Assembly (NCBI GenBank): GCA_029532625.1
Contig: JARFXM010000006.1
Coordinates: 496,001 to 560,000, forward strand
Reading direction: 5' to 3'
Length of the DNA: 64,000 nucleotides
Origin: Lomentospora prolificans
Lineage: Eukaryota; Ascomycota; Sordariomycetes; Microascales; Microascaceae
Part shown: one piece after another, positions 36,968 through 47,800 of the stretch
Numbering within the stretch: position 1 is the first letter of the stretch
How the letters are laid out: the number at the start of each line of letters is the position of its first letter
Notes under the pieces: model-generated
What the model was told of the DNA's origin: nothing
Seen by the model: the letters and a program-made list of their open reading frames with translations, nothing else
The model's database searches: none
Made by a program: the position numbers and the translations under genes

Positions 36968-38219
36968 CACAAACACAAACACACACGGACTGAGTAGCTT
37001 GCCTGACACGCTCACGGCCAGGCCTGCACTCCTGACGTCTACACTACGACCACTCCCGCTTCCGTTCCCCGTCTTTGCAATGTACTTCGAATAGTGGAGT
37101 GGAGGTACATCGCTTCGTGTATTCTAGCGGAATCAGGTGTGGGTAGGCAGCCGAGTAACTCTTCCTGCCAACGGTGTGCGAGGACGAGGTACCAACGAGG
37201 CAGTGGCGGTGGCAGCAAGCCCCAGGTCCTAAAGCAAACCTAGTTAACCGCATCCAGTAACGGCTTGTCCTCAACCACTCCTGCTGCTCCTCTTTTCTCC
37301 CCTGTTGAACGCCTCCAACTACGAAGTACTACTAGAACTGTGCATTTTCTCCATTCTGCGCTGGCTGCCATCCAAGGTCCACTGCCAGCGACGCTGCCCC
37401 AGGCCCCAGGACGGGAGGGAAAAATCGAGTTCCTCCGCCCCCAAACACCCAACCGCATTTTGGTACATGTAGCATTGGATCTACTTCCTCGTCTGGATTT
37501 CGATTCCCTTTATCCTCTCGACCCGTCCGCCGAATAATCTAATCCTCTAAACCACCCTTGTTTTCGTCTCTTCCCTCTTCTCCCTCTCCATTGACATCCC
37601 GGGGGTTTCGTTTGGGCGGCGTTGCGATTCGCATTGTATTTATGGTATGTGTGCTCTCTTCTCGCTGGATTCGATACATCTTCCCCATCGTGCCCGTATT
37701 ATCATACCCCAGCAAGACCACCGCCGCCCCCAGACCAACGACAACAAAAGCCCTCAAAGCCCACACCCGGTCGCTGGCTTTTGTTCGCCCCTCATGCCTG
37801 CCACTGTCTGATTCAACCGCTGCACGCTCCAATTACTGCATTGCTCTGCAACGCCGCACAGCTACTAAACCATGTAGCTTGGCTTAATAGGCCCCTCTAA
37901 CCCGGTTCCGTCCTCTCAGCGCTCGAATCCTCGACCTTCCCTGAGCACGCGATTCTTGACCATAGTCTCGCTTCTCGTTGTCTGACATCCTCGACGATTC
38001 CTCGATTAGCTACTGTATCGAATCGAAAGCATACACTTTTTCTATTTCGAATGATACCCGTTCTTCGTCGAATTCATAATCTCTGAGGGGTGGCCCTCAT
38101 CGATACCTCTTGCATCTAGCCTTGTACATAAGCCTTTGTCTCCCCGAAGCGCGACTGTCTCTGGTCTCCATCTTGAATTCTCCGGATCTGTCTCGCGCGG
38201 GCAGCCCACCACCACCAAT

Positions 38220-40784
38220 ATGTCTTTCTTCAACAAGTTCAAGGGGGCGAATGCGGTAAGCTCTTGTTCCTTCAGTACCTGAAGATGTGTCTGGTGCGAG
38301 GTTGCATCTTAATCCGCCGAGCGTGCTTCGGTCGACATTCGGTCCCTCTGCCGAATTACGCACGCTTCGCACAATGCGCAACACTACACGTCTTGCACCT
38401 GGAAGCTCCAACCCGTGCTCCGAAATAAATTCCTTCTGCGTTCCACTTGTCGCTAACAGACTATGCTATTCCAGGGGACCTCAGCGCCAGGAGCCAAGGA
38501 GGCTGCTGGCAAGAAGAAGGAGGAGCCTGCGCCTGAACTTACGCCGTTGGAAAAGATGCTACAAAATGCTGGCCCTTTACGGAATGATGGAACGGATAAG
38601 TTCTTTGGTTTAGAAAACGTACGTGTCGACTCTCTTGTCGAGCTAGCCCATCCCCTTGCTGCCTACTTCTAGGTGAAAGGAAAGATCAAGGGCGAGACTA
38701 ACGAGTGTGTCCCTGCAGTTTGGCAATACATGGTGCGACACGAAACCTATTCCTCCCTCCCTCTCAGCCCGTTCGGCGGGAGTGCAACAGTAACTAACAC
38801 GTAGATGCGGGCGGCGCGTAACAGCTATTGCAATTCGATCGTACAGTCCTTATACTACTCGGAAGCGTTTCGCAACCACGTCGTAAACTACCCATCCGTC
38901 GAAGAGTACGCCAATGGTGTACGACCAAAGGTCAACGTTACGATACGGCCACCAATGGTCAATACCGCGACGCAGCCTCCGAATAAAGACGCGAATAAGC
39001 GCCGCCAGATCAGCGGGGGCAACCCCCCCGGCCAGCCGGGTGTACGACCTGAAGACAAGCCAGACTCGCCCGAATATAAGAAGAAGCAGGCCATGATGAA
39101 GGGCCCGATTTTGGAGTTGTCGCACGAGAACGCGACCGCATATGGCATGGAGGAGTGCACGTTCACCGGACTTAAGGACATTTTTCTCGCTCTTTTAGAG
39201 AGCCAGACTCGCACAGGCGTGTTGAGCCCGCAGCGCTTCCTAGAGATCTTCAAGCGGGACAACGAAATGTTCCGAAACTCGATGCACCAGGATGCGCACG
39301 AATTTTACGGGTTGGTTCTCAACGATGTAATATCCAATGTGGAGGCGAACGCGAAGCGCACCCGGGAGCGAGATCTGGCCCAGCAGAAGGCCACATTGGC
39401 CCAATCGACCGAGCTAGCTATCAACGCATCGAATGCAGCGGCCAATGCCAAACTGTCCTCTACCGGATGGGTCCACGACATCTTTGAGGGTGTCCTAACG
39501 TCAGAGACGAAATGTCTCACCTGCGAGACAACATCACAGCGGGACGAAACGTTCCTGGATCTCTCGATCGATCTAGAGGAGCATGCATCCGTCACCTCGT
39601 GCCTCGGCAAGTTCTCGGCCGAAGAGATGCTCTGCGAGCGAAACAAGTTCCACTGCGATCATTGCGGCGGCCTTCAGGAGGCCGAGAAGCGCATGAAAAT
39701 CCACAAGCTGCCCAAGGTGCTCGCGTTTCACCTGAAGCGGTTCAAGTATACCGAGGACTACAGTCGGCTGCAGAAGCTTTTCCACCGCGTAGTCTACCCC
39801 TATCACCTGCGGCTTTTCAACACTACAGATGATGCGGAGGATCCCGACAGGCTCTACGAGCTATATGCGGTGGTTGTCCACATTGGCGGGAACGCATACC
39901 ACGGACACTACGTGTCCGTCATAAAGACCAAGGATCGCGGCTGGCTCCTCTTCGATGACGAAATGGTGGAGCCAGTTGACAAGCACTTTGTCAAGAACTT
40001 CTTTGGCGACAAGCCCGGCATGGCTTGCGCCTATGTATTATTTTACCAGGAGACGACGTTTGAGAAGATGCGGGCCGAGCAAGACGCGGAAGGTTTCGAC
40101 GACCTCATCATTAGCAATGACAAGGCAGCCTGCGACATGTCGGTGCAGGAGAATGGCTTGGCGAATGGCGTCAACGGCGTACATGCGGCTCAGCAGGAGT
40201 CTCAGGCTGATAGCACCGAAATCGATCGGGACCTAATGCCCAAGCTCGCGCACGCGCATACCGAACCCATCCGCTTGGCCAGCAGCGAAGCGATTTCGAG
40301 CCCCGTTGTACCGCAAACGCCGGCCACACCTCCTCCTAAGCTCGAATTGGCCAAGACTAAGGAAGACTTGAAGAGAGAAAGAAAGGAAGCCGAGGCGGCG
40401 GAGAAGGCGGCGGAGCGGGCGCGGAAAGCGGCGGCAAAACTGGAGGAGAAGCAACGTAAGGAGGCCAGGGAGCGACTCAAGGCGGAACAGGACGACCTAC
40501 GCAAGGCGATGGAACTAAGCAAGATTGAAGAGAAGAAGGGAAATTCGTTCCTCAGCCGATCGGCCCGTGGCAGCAAGTCGATGTCCAAGAAGAGCTTCGC
40601 CTTTTTGGGTAAAGATAAAGAAGCAGGGGAGAGCTCGAGTACGCTCCAGGGAGACTTGCTCACAAATGGAGATAGCAGCCCGGCGCCGCTAACACAGTCC
40701 CACACGCACGAGAAGCCTGACAAGTTTAAGGATCGATTTACATTCGGAATCGGGAGGAAAAAGAGCAGCAACGTCTTGTCATAG
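38220..40784 (+). CDS. creB: Ubiquitin carboxyl-terminal hydrolase CreB (USP12/USP46 type)
   Basis: Four exons (38220-38255, 38475-38618, 38719-38732, 38825-40784) encode 717 residues. Exon 3 is only 14 nt and encodes FGNT plus two bases of the catalytic Cys65 codon, completed by exon 4 (FGNTCYCNSIVQSLYYS). Without it the USP Cys box would be missing. The domain continues with the zinc-ribbon CLTC/CDHC cysteines and ends in the His box YHGHYVSV (catalytic His426). A long C-terminal charged coiled coil (about 560-650) with an UIM-like DLRKAMELSKIEE is characteristic of CreB. Known role: with the WD40 protein CreC, CreB removes ubiquitin from substrates in carbon catabolite regulation. The MSFFNKFKG start and the ELTPLEKML segment support the chosen ATG. 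Confidence 0.95.
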
Positions 40785-42079
40785 GGCTTTTTTTCTTTTG
40801 GAGGGGGGAACTTTGGGATTGGGTCGATAATGAGACGAGGGATGTAACATACGGAAGGGGGCTGGAGCCTATACTAAGTAAGTAGGATAGCAGGAGGACG
40901 CGGTATGCTCGGGAGTTTAGATGTTTGGGGAGTTGTGAGAAGCATGGGCCCAGCCCAGGCCAGCCAGCTGTTTGGACAGCACAAAAAAGAGGGTGGAGCA
41001 AGCCTTTGGCAGTATACCCCTTGTTGGAAGGTTTTTGTACGATTTCTTGTTGCGATTTCCCATCGACGAGGCTCCTGTTTTGAAGAGAGAGAGCGACAAT
41101 GGAGAAGATGAGAGACGAAATGAGAGAAAGAAAAACAAGACAAATATTATCCTAATCTGCTGGTGGACTCGCGAGGGCGGAGACAGGATGGCTGGCGGGG
41201 AACCGTTTCAAGTAACGCCGGGTCACAAGTAATGGCGGAGGACAACCGGCGAGCGTCTAGGGTCCATCTATGATTTCGGAATGGTGAAAGCGGGGAGACG
41301 CGAAGGGGAGTGGACGCGAAGGGGATATGATCTGGGTAGGCAACGGATGTTGTTTGTGCATACACAAAGGGAGGAGGTTGGCTGCAAAGCATCACATATA
41401 CCCTTGTATTTGAGCCGACTCCTAAATCGTGAATCTAGGCTCCTTTTTGTTTTTGTGCCGGACGCAGCATCGTTGATGATGTTTCGACCCGAGAGCAGAT
41501 TGGGTTTACAGCTATTGACTCGGATTCCGTTCCTCTGATCAGCGGACGACGGCTTATGAATGATCGGGTTCATGGATGCAAGGGATATCCATCATATTAT
41601 GGATAAATCGCATGACATCATGATGGATGCGCGCATTGGCGATGCATCTGCACAATGCATGGATTGGCAGTGCTGACAGCTGGCAGCTGCGCGCGTCCGC
41701 ATGTCATGCCATAATACACCATGAAATCGAATGCATCCATCGTGTCGGTTCGACAGCAGTACGTAGGAAGTCAAATTGATCCCTCTTGGAGCTGTTTCAC
41801 ATCTGAGGATCTCGGAATAGCACTGCAACCTCATCCATCATCGCCCAGCGGGGTTTTCTGGGCTGAAGATATAGAAACCAAAGGTTTTAAATCTCCCATT
41901 TCTGTTGCAGACTCATATCGTGGGCCTTTTGTTTCGACCGACCTCCCACACTCTCTGCTCTGTGGGCTGCCTCGGATAGCTCTCCCTTCCCCTGAGGCGA
42001 TTACAGCGGAAGCCCTCAATCTCATGAAAAAAAACACACCATATCTCTAAATGAACAGACAGGTCAACAAATCTCAAAA
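40785..42079. other. Intergenic region between creB and alg12
   Basis: No gene is seen. A CCAGCCAG motif lies at 40960-40967. A patch at 41580-41745 is dense in ATCCAT/ATGCAT-type inverted repeats, described among the findings. The last 150 bases form the alg12 promoter and leader. Confidence 0.5.
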
Positions 42080-43882
42080 ATGGGACACCTCGGTATGTGC
42101 CTGCCATGCCATACTCGCTCGTAGTCTCTCACCCTTGTAAACTAACCAAACATGGGCAGACTATCTCATTCCCTTGACCGTCCTCATCCACCTCCTCCTG
42201 GCTCCCCACACCAAGGTCGAGGAATCCTTCTCCATCCAGGCCGCCCATGACATCCTCGTGTACGGCACGCCGACCTCTGACATCAACGCGCGCTTGCGCC
42301 AGTCCTATGACCATCTAAGCTTTCCCGGCGCCGTGCCGCGATCCTTCATCGGCCCGCTGCTGCTGTCGGGCGTGTCGCAGACCCTCGTTGCCGCGCTGGG
42401 CTTCCACCGCGCGCAGTTTATCGTCAGGGCTGTCCTCGGCCTGTTTAACGCCGCATGTCTCATGTTCTTTGCGCGCGGCGTGAGGAAGGCTTTTGGCGAG
42501 TGGGCCGGATGCTGGTTTGTGATGTTGACCTGTAGCCAGTTTCACGTCATGTATTATGCTTCGAGGACCTTGCCCAACATGTTTGCCTTTGGTTTAAGTG
42601 AGTGTCCTGGTCCGTCCCAACCCGAGAAAGGAGCGTTTATGCCTAATGAAAACCCTCCCTCCCTCCCCCCCAAAAAACAGCTACCCTGGCCTTCGCTTTC
42701 CTCTTACCCGCCAACGAGCCCAAGGAAGCCCTTCGACGACAGCGCCTCGCCATCACCTTTCTCGTCTTCTCCGCCATCATCTTCCGCGCCGAACTCGCCA
42801 TCCTCCTCGCCTCCACAGGTCTCTATCTTCTCGCGACGGGCCAGACTAACCTCGTGAACCTGATCCGGCCCTTCGTCATCTCTTCTGCCGTAGCCCTCGC
42901 CGTGTCCGTCCCCATCGACTCGTACTTTTGGCAACGGCCCCTCTGGCCCGAGCTCTGGGGCTTCTACTTCAACGCCGTTCTCGGCTCTTCCTCCGAATGG
43001 GGGGTTTCGCCGTGGTACTACTACTTCACCTCTGCCATCCCGCGCATCATCCTGAACCCTTTTGCTCTCTTCGTGCTCATCCCTCTCGCCGTCGCCACCC
43101 CGGCCACCTCACGCGCCGCTCGCACCCTCCTCATCCCATCTCTCCTCTTCGTAGCCATCTACTCCATCCAGCCACACAAGGAAACCCGCTTCATCTTCTA
43201 CGTCTCACCCCCGCTCACGGCAGCCGCCTCCCTCGGCGCCTCCACCCTCTCTCTCCGCGCCGCCAAATCCTCCATCGCCCGCATCACCACCCTCGCCCTC
43301 GTCCTCTCCGTGCTCGCCTCCACCATCGCCTCCTCCACCATGCTCCTCTTCTCCTCCCTCAACTACCCGGGAGGCGACGCCGTCACCCACCTCGCCGACC
43401 TCCTCGCCAACGACCCCCGCTCCAACCTCACCATCCACGCCGACGTCCTCACCTGCATGACCGGCCTGACCCTCTTCACGACAAATCCCTACGGCCTGCC
43501 GCCCGGCACGAAGCAGCCCAACGGCGCCGTCGTGCTCTGGGACAAGACAGAGGACGAGGCCGCCCTCGCTGACCCGGGCTTCTGGGCCTCGTTCGATTAC
43601 CTCCTCGTCGAGACCGCCTCCAACCCCCCCGGCTCGTGGGATACCCTGGCCGTCGTTGAGGGCCTCGACGGCGTAGAGGTCCTGAAACCGACCGATGTCG
43701 ACGCGCACCGCGCCAAGGCGAGCGGCCAGCTCGTCGGCAAGGGGGACGAGGTGGCGTGGTTTAGGCACTGGATGAGGCAGGCTACGGGAGGCTACTGGAT
43801 CGGTCCGAGGATGGTGCCTAGAATCAAGGTGTTGGCTAAGGGCAAGTCTGGTGCGAAGCCGAGGGCGCAGTTGGAGGTGTGA
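42080..43882 (+). CDS. alg12: Dol-P-Man:Man7GlcNAc2-PP-Dol alpha-1,6-mannosyltransferase Alg12
   Basis: Three exons (42080-42092, 42160-42597, 42681-43882) encode 550 residues. The first exon is only 13 nt (MGHL plus one base). The GT22 family signature PHKETRF lies in the middle, with an acidic loop after the first membrane segment (HTKVEESFSIQAAHDIL) containing the probable catalytic acidic residues, and the SYDHLSFPGAVPRSF motif of Alg9/Alg12/PIG-B enzymes. Many hydrophobic helices indicate a polytopic ER membrane protein. Alg12 adds the eighth mannose, in alpha-1,6 linkage, to the lipid-linked oligosaccharide in the ER lumen for N-glycosylation. Alg12 is preferred over Alg9 or the GPI enzymes from this motif set. 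Confidence 0.9.
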
Positions 43883-44803
43883 GGTGTAATAGTGGCTACG
43901 TGGTATGACAGGCTACAAATAGGATACGTATAGTAATTCATTGTAGGAGTATTGGTAAAGAGTTGCACCTTGATATATATATATATGTGTGTCACTGGGA
44001 AACCAAGTCCAAAAGGCTAGCTCTGCACCCATTCTCATTCACCATACACTATACTATATATATATAGGCTTGCTGCAATTTACCAAAGAATGGTTTGAAA
44101 AGGCGCAATCCAATCCCTTCATCCCTCCTGAGAAAAAGCTTCTTTCTAGACGAAGCTCAGGCTCCGATATCAAAGCAAACACTAAGGAGTAGTAGCAGTA
44201 GTAGCAGTAGTAGCCAGCAGTAGCAGTAGTAGTAGTAGTAGTAGTAGTTGTAGGTAGTAGTAGTAGGTAGTAGGTAGTATAATAATTTCCCTTTCCCAAG
44301 TGTCCCCATCCCATCCGTCGTTAATACAGCATGAAGCGAACAAGACCCAAAACAAGAGAAGAATACAGGAGAATCAGCGAGACCCTCTTCTTCCGGTACC
44401 ATCAATTCCAACCGCTTCCCTTGGCTTAACAGAAGAGAAGAAGGAAAAGGAAATGGAAAATTTGTAAAAGCCCTTTCCTTATCCTACTCCCATGGATAAG
44501 GCAGAGTATAAGTAAAAACACCCGCTACCCAGCTCCATCAATCAAAAAACACAAACGCAGCCTTGTATATAGAGAAAAGGAAGAAGTAGGATGTTCCATC
44601 CACTCAACTCTATACGCCGTCATGTCGAAGAAGGATGATATAAAAAAAAGAAAAGGAAAGGCAAAAGAAAAAAGACGCAACAGAAGAACTCCTCCCGTTT
44701 TGGCCGCCTACTTTTCTCAAAAGTTCTTGATCGACTCGCTGCCCATCATACACAACTCCGCGCCACCCCAAGGTAGAGAGATGCATAGGAAAAAAAACAC
44801 ACA
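43883..44803. other. Convergent 3' region between alg12 and adenylate cyclase
   Basis: No gene is seen. It contains short AT microsatellites (near 43974 and 44054) and a large TAG trinucleotide repeat. Confidence 0.6.
44187..44280 (+). repeat. (TAG)n trinucleotide microsatellite
   Basis: About 94 bases of TAG units with CAG and GTAG variants, between the convergent stops of alg12 and the adenylate cyclase gene. It is the largest simple repeat in the window. Confidence 0.9.
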
Positions 44804-47800
44804 TTATTCCAACTCGGTATCGCTACCCTCATCCTCGACGCTGTCGTACTCTTCTTCGTCGTCTTCTTCATCGTCGTCGTCTACTTCCTCGTGGACACCC
44901 GCTTTCTCTAGCGGGCCGTACTTGGCCCTATATCGTTGCAATTCTAGGAGCTGCTCCTCGAGGTTATTGATCATGGTCGGGAACCCGCCCTGGAGGTCCT
45001 CGAGCTGCTTGATAGGGCCACCTCCTACAATAAGATGTCGCATAGCAAGGGTATTGACGCAGGTCTAGACGACTATTAGTAAATTTCGCCACAAAACCTT
45101 GCCCACAAAAACGAGTACTCACCTCGACCCGGCTCACTTGGTGCTCGAAGAATTGAAGCAAGAACGTCTCCGTCACATCCTCCCTCCTCAGTTTCATCCT
45201 CTCCAGCACATCCATCACCGGCGGCTTCACTTTCACCGCACCTTCCTCCTCCTCGAGAGCGCTGCACAGCATCTCCAGCCGCAGGCTGATCCTCCAGAGC
45301 TCCCACAACATCTCTGGGTCCACCGCGAAGGGGCCCGAGGTGCCCATGACAGTCGCCGACAGCTGCTTATCGTACGCGCCCATCGAGTCCTGCCGCTCAT
45401 GGATCTGGTGCACCTCGATGCGTCCCACTAGCGCGTGCGGGTACAGCGAGTAGATAACCTCGGGGTTCTCGAGGCCCTTGAGCTTCTTCTCACCCATTTC
45501 CTTGACTTCGAAGCCCTGGGAACTAAGCGCGCGGAGATCCTTGCGGATCGAGGCGGCAAAGCTCTCATCTTCAAAGTCATCGTCGGCGCTGACGGATCCG
45601 TTGCGATCCGTGTCCTGGTAGTTCTCAAGGCACCGCTGGATCTCGGAGATGAAATCGGACGACACGGTGATCTGGCCGCCGTCGGCGACGGCCGAGATTC
45701 GGGAAGCTTTGTTGACCATGGTGCCAAAGTAATCCATACGGCGGGTGACGGGGTCGGTCTCACTGACAGTCTCACCGTAATGAACACCCATGCGCACCGA
45801 GAGACCCTTGAAGATGAGGCTGCCGTCCTTGTCATAGAGAGGCTGGCCCGAGAGCGAGCTAACCACTTCGGCCGGCCAGTTGACCTCCAGAAGCTGAATC
45901 TGCACGGCAAAGCACCAAAGGAGCGCCGACGTCGCGGTAGGGAACGACACCATGAACGCGTCACCTTCAGTCTTGACCTCGTAACCGCCGATATGACGCA
46001 GCTGTCTTCGCATGACGTCGTTGTGAAGTTTGATAGCCGAGCGCATGGCCGCCGGGTACATTTCCCAAAGCGTAGTCGAGTTCTTGATATCCGTGAACAC
46101 GATCGACACGTTGCCCGTAGGTGCAGGAATCTCGGCCTCGAGTCGAGACAGAGTTGAGTCGAGTACTTCGCTCTTCTTCTTGGGACGCTTGGTCGCCGGC
46201 AGCTGCATGTCCTCGGGAAGACCCGACCAGAGCATGCTCGGGCGTCCACGAGACCTCTCGACCCGGCGCTTGAGATCCGCCACGCTAATCATCATGACCA
46301 TAATCTTGCCCGTCGCGCCGTAGGCGATGGCAAGATCTCGAAGTTTCTGGGCGGCCCGCATCAGATCGCGGCGCTCGGCCCGCGTCACATCAACGACCAA
46401 GCCAGGCGACAAGTACTCCCAGAGTTCCCGAGTCGCCAAGAGGATGATATCATCCTGCTCACGGATGGTAATGTGGCTGACGTGCGGCGCCGACTGCACA
46501 GCCGGCATGAGGTTCGCGTAGCCAAAAGCGCGCGAGACCTCGAGCTGGTCGTTGAGAAGGCCGTGTCGAGAGACCCAGCCACCGGCTTCTCGGATGCGCT
46601 GCCTCTCCGATGGTTCGGCAGGGTCGTGCTTGCGAGTGAGAATCTTGTGAGTGCCCTCCGTAATGAGCATAGCCTGCGCATCACCGACGTTAGCCACGTA
46701 CAGCTCCATGCCCTGAAGGTAGAGAATCGTCGCCACACCGCCCGAGTTCAGATCCTCGGTGCTGAGAACCAAGGGGGCGGGCTGGGACGTGCTGCGCATC
46801 GTCTTGAACGACCGCGAGCGCTCATCAATGTGCTGCGTAGCAATTGTGGCGAGATCCTTGTTGAGCGACAAGAAAGCACGTCGAAGCGCGTCCACCGGGG
46901 TCTCGCCGATCCAGGTCCTCAGCAGCTTCAGCTCGGTCGTGAGGACGCGGCCAAAGTTCTCGTGAAGGAACTTGGCAATCTTGGATCCGCCGTTCGACAT
47001 AGCCTGTCCGTCAAACAGACCGAGTAGCATTTCGGCATCAGACGAGTTGAAGCGGGGGACTACCAAGTCCACGGTCGACAGATGCTCGTTCTTGCCCAGG
47101 GTATCCGCCATACCATAGGGCAAGTGACCCGCCATCGAACCTGACGTTCGCACGCGGCGATCCTCGCTCTGGTCAGGGATGCGCGGTTGCGTCAGCGTCA
47201 CATCCATGAGACCGAGGACACGCAGGTTCTGCAGGCGACTGAAGTCGGCATACTGCTCTCGGCTCATGGAATGATGCTCGGGATAGTTGACGGTCTGCTT
47301 GATCTCAAGTCTCTTGTTGCCCGAAAGGTTGAGGAATCGGAGCTCGGGGTTGAGGTTCCAGTTCCAATCGTAGGGGACGTTGGAAATATTGTATTTGAGA
47401 TAATTGCTACCGCAGTCGAGGACAGCAAGCTTCTTCGCCCTCGATATGTCGGCGGGCAAGTTGGTAAACTTGTTAGCGTTGATGTGGAGTACCTGGAGAA
47501 GGCTGTTCTCTTCCAGATCATCAGCAGGAAGCGTCGTCAGCTCGTTACCGGAGAGATACAGCTCCACTAGCTGAGGCCAACTCTTTATCAGCCTCTGCGG
47601 CATGTCGCCAATCACGTTGTAGGAAAGGTTGAGGACTCGAAGTTCGGGCAACAGGATAATCTGATCGAAGACGTCGTCATCCAGCTGGTTATCAGCAAGA
47701 TGAAGAGCCCGCAGAGAGCCCGCAAAGGTATTAGCCAGCCTCGTCGAAAGACTGGAATCCTTGCGCGTGCTCGAGGATTGTGTGCTAGTCGAAATAGTGC

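Larger units (their letters stand above)
31965..38219. other. 6.2-kb gene-poor region
   Basis: The longest stretch here without a convincing gene. Open frames on both strands reach about 216 codons but lack domains and plausible splicing. Base composition is not AT-rich, so it does not look like heavily RIP-mutated transposon DNA. It holds five CCAGCCAG motifs (32999, 33452, 34180, 34637, 34731), one TACGAAGTA (37320), an AGCAAGA-type minisatellite (32961-32994), a CA microsatellite (36940-36967) and a 23-bp near-duplicate pair (35860 and 36501). The last kilobase is C/T-rich and is probably the creB promoter and leader. Confidence 0.5.
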
